This document shows positions 16,087 through 23,398 of a DNA stretch of 32,491 bases, one piece after another; positions within the stretch are counted from its first letter, which is position 1; the number at the start of each line of letters is the position of its first letter. Both the position numbers and the translations under genes were made by a program. The DNA lies in the NCBI GenBank assembly GCA_021804595.1, contig JAJZHH010000008.1, positions 10,562-43,052 of the forward strand. The letters run 5' to 3'. This stretch comes from Pseudomonadota bacterium (GTDB lineage: Bacteria; Pseudomonadota; Gammaproteobacteria; Burkholderiales; Burkholderiaceae_C). The notes beneath the pieces are model-generated. The model made no database searches and was not told where the DNA came from. It saw only the letters and a list, made by a program, of their open reading frames with translations.

Positions 16087-17367
16087 TCAGCCCGCGGCCA
16101 ACGCCGCCGGCCCGGCGCTGCCGCGAATGCGCAGCACCAGCACCGACGCGACCAGCCCCAGTGCGCCGAACGCGATCGTGCAGACGGTGTAGGTGCCGAA
16201 GTCGGCGCGCATGATGCCGCCGGTCAAGGCCGCGAACGCGGCGCCGATCTGATGCCCGGCGACGACCCAGCCGAACACGATCGGCGCCCTGGCGCTGCCG
16301 AATACGTCGTGCGTCAGCCGCACGGTGGGCGGCACCGTCGCCACCCAGTCCAGGCCGTAGAACAACGCGAACACCGACAGGCCGGTGTCGCCCATGCCGA
16401 AGGAATACGGCAGGTAGATCAGCGCCAGGCCGCGCAGCGCGTAATAGCCGAACAGCAGCTTGCGACTGCTGTAACGGTCGGACAGCCAACCCGACAGCGT
16501 CGTGCCGAGCAGGTCGAGCGCGCCCATGCTGGCGAGGATGCCGGCGCCCTGCACCGGCGTCAGCCCATGGTCGCCGCACATCGCGATGAAGAAAGTCCCG
16601 ATGTAGCCGTTGGTGGTCGCGCCGCAAATGAAGAAGCTGAAGAACAGCAACCAGAACTCACGCACCTTCGCCGCTTCGCGCAAGGTCGCGAAGGCCATCG
16701 CGATCGGGTTGCCGCGCGGCGTCTGCGCCAGCGTGGCGGCGTCGGCCGCCTCGCCGAAGCGTGGCAGGCCCAGCGTGGCCGGCTGCTCCGGCATCAGCGC
16801 ATAGACCAGCGGAATGACGATCGCGGCGCCGCCGGCCACGGTCCAGATCACCGGGCGCCAGCCGAAGTGCTCGGCGATGTAGGCCAGCCCCGGCAGGAAG
16901 ACGAGTTGCCCGGTGGCCGAGCTCGCCGTCAGCAAACCCATCGCCAGACCGCGCCGGGCGACGAACCAGCGATTGACCACGACTGCGCCGAGGGTCATCG
17001 CGGTGACACCGGTGGCCCCGCCGACGACCAGCCCCCAGATCAGCCACATCTGCCAGCTGTGCCGCATCCAGGCGGAACACGCCACCGCCACCGCCAGCGC
17101 CCCGAGCGCGCTCAGCACGGTCCGGCGCAGGCCGAAATGCTGCATCGCCGCGGCCGCGAAAGGCCCCATCAAGCCGAACAGCGCGAGGTTGAGCGACAAG
17201 GCCCCGGAGATGCTCGCCAGGTTCCAGCCGAAGCTGGTCTGCAGCGGTACCAGCATCACGCTGGGCGCGGCACGCGTTCCGGCCGTGATCAGCATGACCA
17301 GGAAGGTCACACCCAGCACGACCCAGGCGTAATGGAAGCGAAGACGACGGTGCGCGGCGACGAACAT
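16087..17367 (-). CDS. MFS transporter
   Basis: The 426-residue protein has about twelve hydrophobic helices and a central cytoplasmic loop (about residues 195-225). It starts RRLRFHYAWVVLGVTFLVML, a style seen in the oxalate/formate and monocarboxylate-like branch of the MFS. The A-like motif GWLSDRYSSRKLLFGYY follows TM8. It probably exchanges or imports a small organic anion across the inner membrane; the substrate is not predictable. ATG 17367 is used although no clear ribosome binding site precedes it. GACAAT on the minus strand (17402-17397) is a possible -10 box. It ends 46 bp from the convergent hydrolase and lies 151 bp downstream of the APC permease gene. Confidence 0.88.
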   Translation of the reverse strand: MFVAAHRRLRFHYAWVVLGVTFLVMLITAGTRAAPSVMLVPLQTSFGWNLASISGALSLNLALFGLMGPFAAAAMQHFGLRRTVLSALGALAVAVACSAWMRHSWQMWLIWGLVVGGATGVTAMTLGAVVVNRWFVARRGLAMGLLTASSATGQLVFLPGLAYIAEHFGWRPVIWTVAGGAAIVIPLVYALMPEQPATLGLPRFGEAADAATLAQTPRGNPIAMAFATLREAAKVREFWLLFFSFFICGATTNGYIGTFFIAMCGDHGLTPVQGAGILASMGALDLLGTTLSGWLSDRYSSRKLLFGYYALRGLALIYLPYSFGMGDTGLSVFALFYGLDWVATVPPTVRLTHDVFGSARAPIVFGWVVAGHQIGAAFAALTGGIMRADFGTYTVCTIAFGALGLVASVLVLRIRGSAGPAALAAG

Positions 17368-17491
17368 CGGGCGACGGGTTCGAGAACGAAGCCGCCATTG
17401 TCGTGGAAGCCGCGACCGCCCGCCGGCCGAGCAGCGTCACCGGCAGTTGCCCGTAGCGTGGCAGCCGCGTCGATCAGGTCCGCGGAACCAA

Positions 17492-17506
17492 CTCACCTCG
17501 GGTGAG
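17492..17506 (-). terminator. Hairpin downstream of the APC permease
   Basis: CTCACC (17492-17497) pairs with GGTGAG (17501-17506) around a 3-nt loop. On the minus strand the stem is followed by TTGGTT, 12 nt after the permease stop. It is a weak candidate for intrinsic termination. Confidence 0.4.
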
Positions 17507-17518
17507 CGCGGCCTGGAT

Positions 17519-19132
17519 TCACAAGGTCGATTCGATGCGCACCATTTCGCGCGCGATGTCGTCGGCCGGCAGCGCCGAGTGCTTGGCCAGCCAGATCACG
17601 ACCAGGCTCCAGATCGCGACCAGCACGACCCCGGGCCAGAAGCCCAGCAAACCGTAGCCGCCGCCGACGTCGCCCACCGCCGACAACACCCACATGCCGC
17701 CGAACCACGCCAGCAGCCAGGAGATGTGCTTCCAGCCGAATTCCGCCGCCGGCTTGCCGGCGACGACGTGATACCACGCGGCGTACAAGGCGAAGCCCAC
17801 GGCGACGACGATGAACAGGAAGGAGTTGGTCACGTACCCGGTCCAGTAGACGATCCAGTTGCTGGCGATGAACGCCAGCGGTGCGATCAGGCCGGCGCCG
17901 GGCAGGCGGAACTGACGCTCCAGCTCCGGCTGGCGATCGCGCAGGATCAACAATACGACCGGGCCGAGACCATAGGTCAGCACGGTGACCGAAGTGATGT
18001 AGTTGACCATTTTCTGCCAGGCCGGAAACGGCAGCAGGAACAGCACGCCGACGACCCACATCACCAGCACCGACAGCAGCGGAACCTGCGAATCGTTCAA
18101 CCGCGTCAGCCAGCGCGGCCCGGCGCCGAGTTCGCCGACCGCGAACAGGATGCGCGAGCCGCCGGTGACGTACATCAGCCCGGTGCCCCCGGGCGAGATG
18201 TACGCGTCGACGTACAGCACGGTGGCCAGCCAGCCCATGCCGAGACTGGCGGCCAGGGCCGCGAACGGGCCGGCATCGCCGGAGAACGCCACCGACGACC
18301 AGCCGTGCGCGATGTCACTGGGGCGCAGCGCCGACAGATAACCCAGCTGCAGCAGGATGTAGACCGCCGCCGACAGCAGCACCGAGCCGATCACCGCCAA
18401 GGGGATGTTGCGCCCCGGATTCTCGCTCTCACCGCCGAGGTCGATCGCGGTGCGGAAGCCCAGATAACTGAACACGATCCCCGCCGCGGGCAGCGCCAGG
18501 AAAATGCCGTCGAAGCTGTAGCCGCTGCGGTTGGCGTTCCACACCGACTCGCCGGCCGGCCAGTGGATGTGCGCGCCGACCGCGACCAGGGCCAGCGCGG
18601 TGACCAGCGGCACCGCGATCTTCCACCAGGTGATCACCGAGTTCACGCCCAGCAGCTTGCGCACCGCCATCAGGTTCAGCAGCGCGAACACGCCGAGCAG
18701 CACCGAACAGGCGATGAAGCCGGGAACCGACAGCATGCCCGCGCTGTGCGGCTGCAGAAAATACGGCAGGTAGTTGTTCGCGTAGGTCACGACGGCCTCG
18801 GCCTCGACCGCCGGCACCGCGACGTAGGCCAGGAACAGCATCCAGCCCCACAAGCGCCCCAGCGCGTCGCCGTGCGTCGCATGGCTCATGTGCACCAGCG
18901 CGCCCGAGCGGGGGAACAGCGCGGCGAGTTCGGCGAAGCACAAGGCGATGAGCATCACGATCACCGCGCCGACGACCCAGCTCCACAGGCTGAGCGGCCC
19001 GGCGATGCGCGAGGCGTGGAACGCTCCGAACAGCCAGCCGGAGCCGATCATGCTCGTGGTGCTGGCGAACAGCAGTCCGATGACGCGCGCGTCGCGGCGC
19101 AGACCCGATGTGGCCGCTTGATGGGTGCCCAT
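17519..19132 (-). CDS. APC superfamily amino-acid permease
   Basis: The 537-residue protein has about twelve to fourteen hydrophobic segments. It opens with the APC substrate-site motif TTSMIGSGWLFG in TM1 and continues ASRIAGPLSLWSWVVGAVIVML. The GIVFSYLGFRTAIDLGGESENPGRNIP segment in the middle is diagnostic of the family (TM6 and following loop). It probably imports an amino acid with protons across the inner membrane. General style recalls the aspartate:proton symporter group (YveA-like), but the substrate is unproven. ATG 19132 has AGGA at good spacing. It has a long 450-bp upstream non-coding region with several palindromes, so its expression is likely regulated. Confidence 0.9.
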   Translation of the reverse strand: MGTHQAATSGLRRDARVIGLLFASTTSMIGSGWLFGAFHASRIAGPLSLWSWVVGAVIVMLIALCFAELAALFPRSGALVHMSHATHGDALGRLWGWMLFLAYVAVPAVEAEAVVTYANNYLPYFLQPHSAGMLSVPGFIACSVLLGVFALLNLMAVRKLLGVNSVITWWKIAVPLVTALALVAVGAHIHWPAGESVWNANRSGYSFDGIFLALPAAGIVFSYLGFRTAIDLGGESENPGRNIPLAVIGSVLLSAAVYILLQLGYLSALRPSDIAHGWSSVAFSGDAGPFAALAASLGMGWLATVLYVDAYISPGGTGLMYVTGGSRILFAVGELGAGPRWLTRLNDSQVPLLSVLVMWVVGVLFLLPFPAWQKMVNYITSVTVLTYGLGPVVLLILRDRQPELERQFRLPGAGLIAPLAFIASNWIVYWTGYVTNSFLFIVVAVGFALYAAWYHVVAGKPAAEFGWKHISWLLAWFGGMWVLSAVGDVGGGYGLLGFWPGVVLVAIWSLVVIWLAKHSALPADDIAREMVRIESTL

Positions 19133-19491
19133 GATTTCCTCCCGGGGTTTATCGCTCGGCGCGCGTCATCTGGCGCAATAAGCGCCGAAAAAACACGTGC
19201 ACGTTCAATGTCGCACCGAGCCGGTCCGTTTGCCGTTATTTTTAGCCCATTTTTCGACGGACGAAGTAACAAAACGCGAACCCGTCCCGCGGCGGCCGCC
19301 GCCGCGGCGCGCAAACCTACCTCGCAAGCCGTCCGCGGCCGACGCGCCGGCGGCATGGGGATTTGAATCGCCGCGGTCGAATCGCACGCGGATCGCTGAA
19401 TTCCCCGCCCGAATCGGGGGACCTCATTTCCCGGCCATCATTTCCCGAGCCCCATTTGAACAGGGCGCAAGCGATTCATCATCGAATCGTT

Positions 19492-19505
19492 GCGTATTAA
19501 TACGC
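19492..19505. promoter_or_regulatory. Perfect 14-bp palindrome GCGTATTAATACGC
   Basis: The sequence is identical to its reverse complement and sits in a non-coding stretch about 360 bp upstream of the APC permease and just beyond the tRNA-Arg terminator. It immediately follows, and shares two bases with, the bulged hairpin at 19467-19493. It could be a dimeric regulator site; no binder can be named. Confidence 0.35.
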
Positions 19506-19529
19506 GCGCATATCGCCGGCGCCGCCCAA

Positions 19530-19557
19530 AAGCAAAGCCCCGCGCCACGGCGGGGCT
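19530..19557 (-). terminator. Rho-independent terminator of tRNA-Arg
   Basis: On the minus strand AGCCCCGC pairs with GCGGGGCT around a 6-nt loop (19557-19536), followed by TTGCTTTT. It lies 32 nt after the tRNA 3' end. This is the only hairpin in the window with a real T-rich tail. Confidence 0.8.
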
Positions 19558-19588
19558 CGCGGCCATCAGATCGTCGACGGCAAGGCAT

Positions 19589-19664
19589 TGGCGCGCCCGG
19601 CTGGGATCGAACCAGCGACCCTCGGCTTCGGAGGCCGATACTCTATCCACTGAGCTACGGGCGC
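19589..19664 (-). tRNA. tRNA-Arg (anticodon CCG)
   Basis: The 76-nt cloverleaf on the minus strand starts GCGCCCG and ends CGGGCGC-G-CCA, with CCA encoded. The D arm is GCTCAGTGGATAGAGT. The anticodon arm is TCGGC-CTCCGAA-GCCGA, giving anticodon CCG (reads CGG, Arg). The T arm contains GGTTCGATCC. All stems pair. TATACT (minus strand, 19740-19735) is a good -10 box about 70 nt upstream, and an intrinsic terminator follows. CGG is a common codon in this GC-rich genome. Confidence 0.97.
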
Positions 19665-19768
19665 GTCGGGAAAGCGGCGCTGCGGCGACACGGCGGGGGT
19701 CGCGCAGCGCATCGCTGCCGAAAGGCAATGGAGCAGTATATCAGCACGCGCCGGCGGGGCCTTACCGA

Positions 19769-19797
19769 TTCCGCGCGCGCCGCGCAGGCTCTATCAT
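19769..19797 (+). promoter_or_regulatory. Possible promoter of the cytochrome c gene
   Basis: TATCAT (19792-19797) is a reasonable -10 box 48 bp before the start codon. The -35 position at 17-bp spacing reads TTCCGC, which is poor. This is weak support only. Confidence 0.3.
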
Positions 19798-19845
19798 GGC
19801 CGCGATTGTCAGATCTTGATTTCGTTCAACCCGCATTCGCCGACC

Positions 19846-20436
19846 ATGAGCGCACACGACCCCAAGCCCGCCCACGACGACAACAGCGACCTGCCGTTCG
19901 CGCCGACGCTGCGCAAGACCATCATCATCCTGCTCGTCGGCTTCGCCACGCCGGTCATCGTGCTGCTGCTGCTGGTGCACTTCATTTCCGCCGGCGCGCC
20001 AAGCGAAGCGAACTCGACCGTCGCCTCCGACACCGCGCCGGTCGGCCAGGTCGCGGTGGCGTCGGCCGCATCGAACGCGGCGACGACTTCGGCCCCGACC
20101 GCGGCCCCCGCCGCCGGCACGTCGACGCCCGCCGCCTCGACGGCGGCGGCGCCGGCCGCGGCGACCACCGTCGCCGACGCCGACGCCAGCGCCGGCAAGG
20201 CCCTGTACAGCTCGACCTGCATCGCCTGCCACGGCGCCGGCATCGCCGGCGCGCCCAAGGTCGGCGACAAGGCGGCGTGGGCGCCGCGCATCGCGCAAGG
20301 CCTGGCGGTGCTCGACGACCACGCCATCCACGGCTTGCAGGGCAAGGCGGGCGTGATGCCGCCCAAGGGCGGCTCGACCGCCAGCGACGACGACGTCAAG
20401 GCCGCCGTCGCCTACATGGTCGCGCAGTCGAAATAA
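19846..20436 (+). CDS. Membrane-anchored cytochrome c5-type monoheme protein
   Basis: The 196-residue protein has a single N-terminal transmembrane anchor (about 25-48). A roughly 60-residue Ala/Thr/Pro/Ser-rich linker follows, and then one class I c-type heme domain. Heme attaches at CIACH (125-129), and the axial methionine is Met171 in GVMPPKGG. The spacing, GAPKVGDKAAWAPRIAQG and the ending AAVAYMVAQSK fit the cytochrome c5 family. It faces the periplasm and probably carries electrons between respiratory complexes and a terminal oxidase. ATG 19846 is used; the track's TTG at 19816 adds ten residues of no apparent function. It is divergent from tRNA-Arg, and a 7-bp hairpin lies right after the stop. 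Confidence 0.92.
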   Translation: MSAHDPKPAHDDNSDLPFAPTLRKTIIILLVGFATPVIVLLLLVHFISAGAPSEANSTVASDTAPVGQVAVASAASNAATTSAPTAAPAAGTSTPAASTAAAPAAATTVADADASAGKALYSSTCIACHGAGIAGAPKVGDKAAWAPRIAQGLAVLDDHAIHGLQGKAGVMPPKGGSTASDDDVKAAVAYMVAQSK

Positions 20437-20442
20437 GCGCGC

Positions 20443-20459
20443 GAGCGCGCTCCGCGCTC
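20443..20459. terminator. Hairpin between convergent cytochrome and hypothetical gene
   Basis: GAGCGCG pairs with CGCGCTC around a CTC loop, 6 nt after the cytochrome stop and overlapping the stop codon of the convergent gene. It may serve both strands. There is no T-tract. Confidence 0.45.
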
Positions 20460-21030
20460 ACAGCGCCGCGTCGGCCGACGGGCTGACGCGGTAACCGAGC
20501 TGCTGCGCCGGCGGCGTCGCGCCCAGCGGCCGCAGCGCCAGCGGCTCGCGTCCGGGCTGGCACAGGCGCTGCAGGCCGTCGTCGATCCACGCGCCGAGCG
20601 CGGCCAGGTCCTGGCCGTGCACGATGCCGGGGCCGGCGTCGGTCTCCAGGTACAGCCGCCCGCTCGCGTCGAGCCACGCCGCGCGCGGCGTGCAGCAAGC
20701 TCCGGCGTGCGTCAGCCAGCGCCCGTCGGGCTGCAGCCGCAGCACCAGCGGCGCCGTGTCGAGCTCGACGTACACGCGCTGCGGCCCGTTCTGGAAATAC
20801 CAGTAGCCGTCGCCGGCGGCGAGGTAGTTGCGCGCGATGAAGCCGATCAGGCCGGCGTGCTGCAAGCGCGTCGCGCCGTCGCGCAGCCAGCCGCCGTCGG
20901 CCGCGCGCGGCCACGGCTGCGCCGCGGCGCTGCGCAGCCACCAGTCGCCGCGGCTGTCGAGCCCCAGCCAGCCGGTGCAGGCCGGAACGTCGGGCCAGCG
21001 CAGCAGGGCTCGGCGAACGGAATCGTCCAT
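20458..21030 (-). CDS. Conserved-looking hypothetical protein
   Basis: The 190-residue soluble protein begins MDDSVRRALLRWPDVPACTGWLGLDSRGDWWLR and is rich in Trp, Asp, Arg and Leu. It has no signal peptide, membrane helix or metal motif that I recognise. Segments such as YWYFQNGPQRVYVELDTAPLVLRL and LYLETDAGPGIVHGQDL suggest a beta-rich fold. ATG 21030 starts 10 bp after the stop of the yheT-like gene, so it is the last gene of a leftward cluster with the hydrolase. That linkage could point to a shared role, but no function can be proposed. Codon bias matches its neighbours and supports it as a real gene. Confidence 0.8.
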   Translation of the reverse strand: MDDSVRRALLRWPDVPACTGWLGLDSRGDWWLRSAAAQPWPRAADGGWLRDGATRLQHAGLIGFIARNYLAAGDGYWYFQNGPQRVYVELDTAPLVLRLQPDGRWLTHAGACCTPRAAWLDASGRLYLETDAGPGIVHGQDLAALGAWIDDGLQRLCQPGREPLALRPLGATPPAQQLGYRVSPSADAAL

Positions 21031-21040
21031 CGCGGCTACC

Positions 21041-21994
21041 TTAACCGCGACCGGAAAAGAACGCCAGCAGCCGCTGCGGTACCCAGTCGATGCGCCCGGG
21101 CGGCGCGCCGCGCGCGAAGCCGACGTGGCCGCCATGCGCCGGCTGCTCGAGCGTGACCGGCGTCGACGCGCGCGTGGGCAGCGCGTGCGCGGGCAGGAAG
21201 GGGTCGTTGCGCGCATTGAGCACCAGCGCCGGCAGGCGGATCTCGCCCAGCCGCGGGCCGGCCGACGCGCGTCGCCAGTAGTCGAGCGCGTCCTTGAACC
21301 CATGCACCGGCGCGGTGAAAGCGTCGTCGAAGGCGTGCAGGTCGCGCGCCGCGGCGATTCGCGCGACGTCGGCCAGACCCGGGTGGCGCCGCGCCAGCGC
21401 GATCGCCTTCGGCTTCAGCGTGCGCAGGAACATGCGCGTGTAGACCAGCCGGTTGAAGCCGCGGCCGATCGCCGCGGCGCCGGCGGCCAGGTCCAGCGGC
21501 GCGCTGACCGCGGCCACCGCGTCGACGCTGCGCGCGGCCTGCGCGCCGGTTTCCTGCGCCCAGCGCAGCAGCGCGTTGCCGCCGAGCGAGACGCCGGCGG
21601 CAACCATCGGCCCGGCGTGCGCGGCGCGCAGCCGGCGCAGCATCCAGTCGATCTCGACCCAGTCGCCCGAGTGGTAGGCGCGCGGGGCGCGGTTCAGCTC
21701 GCCCGAGCAACCGCGGAAATGCGGCAGCGCCAGGCTCCAGCCGGCGTCGGCGCAGGCCTGCGCGAGCGCGCCGGCGTAATGGCTGCGCGACGACCCCTCG
21801 AGGCCGTGGAACAGCACCAGCAGCGGCGCGTCGGCGGCCGCCGCGTCGACGCGGTCGACGTCGACGAAATCACCGTCCGGCGTATCCCAGCGCTGGCGCT
21901 GCCAGCGGGGCCTGGGGCGATGCGCGAACAGCGCCGGCCAGATCGTCTGCAGCTGCCCGCCGGGCAGCCAGCGCGGCGCGCGGTAGCCGTTCAA
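21041..21994 (-). CDS. YheT-like alpha/beta hydrolase with TTG start
   Basis: The 317-residue protein begins MNGYRAPRWLPGGQLQTIWP, the hallmark of the YheT/EMB8 hydrolase family. It has the nucleophile Ser136 in GVSLGGNALL, FHGLEGSSRSHY, an acid in NARNDPFLP and a histidine in HGGHVGF. Members are probable esterases or lipases; the natural substrate is unknown. The start is TTG at 21994, and its bases overlap the TGA of the upstream SnoaL-like gene as TTGA. Because the family motif begins immediately and no other in-frame start is near, translation coupling from the upstream gene is likely. It is followed closely by a hypothetical gene. Confidence 0.9.
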   Translation of the reverse strand: MNGYRAPRWLPGGQLQTIWPALFAHRPRPRWQRQRWDTPDGDFVDVDRVDAAAADAPLLVLFHGLEGSSRSHYAGALAQACADAGWSLALPHFRGCSGELNRAPRAYHSGDWVEIDWMLRRLRAAHAGPMVAAGVSLGGNALLRWAQETGAQAARSVDAVAAVSAPLDLAAGAAAIGRGFNRLVYTRMFLRTLKPKAIALARRHPGLADVARIAAARDLHAFDDAFTAPVHGFKDALDYWRRASAGPRLGEIRLPALVLNARNDPFLPAHALPTRASTPVTLEQPAHGGHVGFARGAPPGRIDWVPQRLLAFFSGRG

Positions 21995-22440
21995 TGCAGC
22001 CGCTCGTGCTGCGCCAGCAGCTCGGCGGCTTCGTGCGCGGTGGCCGGGCTCGCGTGATGCAGCACCAGCCGCCAGCCGTCGGGGCCCTTCAGGTAGACGT
22101 TGGTCGCCAGCACCAGCGCGTAGCGCTGGCCTTCGTCAGCGTCGGCCAGCTGCACGCGCTCGAGCACGTTGTGCACCGCGCAGCCCAGCGCCACCGTGCG
22201 CACGACACGCTCCGGGAACACCTGCAGCGCGCCGTCGGCCAGCACCTGCTCGAAGCCGTGACGGATCGCGGCGACGCCGACCAGGCGCGGTCCGCCCGGG
22301 TGCACGCACACCGGTTCGTCGTCGTCGGACCACAGGCGCATCAAGGCGTCGAGATCGCCGCGCTGCAGCGCTTCGTAGAACGCGGCCTCGGCGGCTTCGG
22401 CCGACGCCGGCGCGGCATGGCTGGACGGGGGCTGGGCCAT
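21991..22440 (-). CDS. SnoaL-like / NTF2-fold small protein
   Basis: The 149-residue protein has a leading helix, AAFYEALQRGDLDALMRLWSD, then VCVHPGGPRLVGVAAIRHGFEQVL. It ends with a beta-sheet stretch, YALVLATNVYLKGPDGWRLVLHHAS, typical of SnoaL_3/YybH-type NTF2-fold proteins. These are often small-molecule binding or isomerase scaffolds; the role here is unknown. ATG 22440 lies 6 bp after purU, and its stop overlaps the yheT-like start (TTGA), so purU, this gene and yheT probably form one operon. Confidence 0.88.
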   Translation of the reverse strand: MAQPPSSHAAPASAEAAEAAFYEALQRGDLDALMRLWSDDDEPVCVHPGGPRLVGVAAIRHGFEQVLADGALQVFPERVVRTVALGCAVHNVLERVQLADADEGQRYALVLATNVYLKGPDGWRLVLHHASPATAHEAAELLAQHERLH

Positions 22441-22446
22441 CGCGCG

Positions 22447-23322
22447 TCAGCTGAACACGACGGTCTTGTGACCGTTGAGCAGGATGCGGTGCTCGACGTG
22501 CCAGCGCACCGCGCGCGCCAGCACCTGGTTCTCGACGTCCTGGCCGACCGCGGTCAGCGCGTCGACGTCGAGGCTGTGGTCGACGCGTTCGACCGCCTGT
22601 TCGATGATCGGGCCCTCGTCGAGGTCGGCGGTGACGTAGTGCGCGGTGGCGCCGATCAGCTTCACGCCGCGCTGGTGCGCCTGCGCGTAGGGCCGTGCGC
22701 CCTTGAAGCTGGGCAGGAAGGAATGGTGGATGTTGATCGCGCGCCCGGCCACGCCGGCGCAGAACTCGGCGCTGAGGATTTGCATATAGCGCGCCAGCAC
22801 CAGCAGGTCGACCTGGTGCTCGGCGATCAGCGCCTCGATGCGCTGCTCCTGCGCGCGCTTGGCGGCCGCGTCGGCGCCGGCGGCCAGCGGCTCGTGGTGG
22901 AACGGCACGTCGTAGTGCGCGGACAGCGCGGCGCAGTCGCGGTGGTTGGAGACGACGCCGACGACGTCCATCGGCAACTGGCCGGCACGCCAGCGGAACA
23001 GCAGGTCGTTGAGGCAGTGCGCCTGGCGGCTGACCGCGATCAGCACCCGTGCGCGCCGCGCCAGCGCGTGGATGTTGGCGCGCATGCGGAAACGCTGCGT
23101 GAGCCCGGCGAACAGCAGTTCGAGCTTGTCGGCGCTGTCCAGGTGCGCCGGCGCCGAGAAATGCACGCGCATGAAGAACAGGCCGGTCGCGGCGTCGCCG
23201 AACTGCTGCGAATCGATGATGTTGCAGCCGGCCTGGAACAGCACGCCGGAGACCGAATAGACGATGCCCTTGGCGTCGTCGCACGACAGGGTCAGCACAT
23301 AATCGAAGGCATTCTCGGGCAT
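22447..23322 (-). CDS. purU: Formyltetrahydrofolate deformylase
   Basis: The 291-residue enzyme hydrolyses 10-formyl-THF to THF and formate, balancing one-carbon units and supplying formate for PurT. An N-terminal ACT domain (about 8-85, LTLSCDDAKGIVYSVSGVLF) precedes the formyl-transferase fold (about 91-285). The catalytic triad is visible as Asn197 and His199 (INIHHSFLPSFKG) and Asp235 (TADLDEGP). ATG 23322 is preferred over the track's TTG at 23331. A good -10 box, TACAAT, lies on the minus strand at 23361-23356. It heads the cluster with the SnoaL-like and yheT-like genes. There is no strong ribosome binding site. Confidence 0.95.
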   Translation of the reverse strand: MPENAFDYVLTLSCDDAKGIVYSVSGVLFQAGCNIIDSQQFGDAATGLFFMRVHFSAPAHLDSADKLELLFAGLTQRFRMRANIHALARRARVLIAVSRQAHCLNDLLFRWRAGQLPMDVVGVVSNHRDCAALSAHYDVPFHHEPLAAGADAAAKRAQEQRIEALIAEHQVDLLVLARYMQILSAEFCAGVAGRAINIHHSFLPSFKGARPYAQAHQRGVKLIGATAHYVTADLDEGPIIEQAVERVDHSLDVDALTAVGQDVENQVLARAVRWHVEHRILLNGHKTVVFS

Positions 23323-23355
23323 CGCGGGCAACTCGGGCGGAAGACGAAGCCGTCT

Positions 23356-23361
23356 ATTGTA
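23356..23361 (-). promoter_or_regulatory. Probable -10 box upstream of purU
   Basis: TACAAT on the minus strand, 33 bp before the purU start, is one mismatch from TATAAT in a short AT-rich patch. No matching -35 could be picked out. Confidence 0.4.
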
Positions 23362-23398
23362 GAAACTCCGCCCGAGCGCCGACGCGCGCCGCGCGCCG

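Larger units (their letters stand above)
19133..19588. other. 456-bp AT-richer non-coding region between APC permease and tRNA-Arg
   Basis: No convincing gene is visible. It holds a 5-bp-arm hairpin, GGCGC-AATAA-GCGCC (19172-19186), followed by an A-run; the perfect palindrome ACGTGCACGT (19195-19204); a repeated CATTTCCCG (19425 and 19439, 14-bp period); a bulged hairpin, GCAAGCGATTC/GAATCGTTGC (19467-19493); the perfect 14-bp palindrome GCGTATTAATACGC (19492-19505); and the tRNA terminator. The part near 19140-19300 probably contains the permease promoter, but no -35/-10 pair stands out. Confidence 0.6.

Noticed and set aside
15212-16192. 326-residue frame overlapping the enol-lactonase-like gene, starting at ATG 15212
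   Set aside because: It is an Arg-rich out-of-frame translation; the catalytic Ser/Asp/His are in the frame starting at 15225.
16072-17505. 477-residue plus-strand ORF opposite the MFS gene
   Set aside because: It is antisense, Gln/Arg/His-rich and has no domain; the opposite frame is a clear 12-helix transporter.
17447-19366. 639-residue plus-strand ORF opposite the APC permease
   Set aside because: Its Gln/His/Arg/Asp-rich translation is the antisense signature of a GC-rich membrane protein gene.
19589-19664. tRNA-Arg as a prophage or island attachment site
   Set aside because: No integrase gene and no second copy of the tRNA 3' end were seen within the window.
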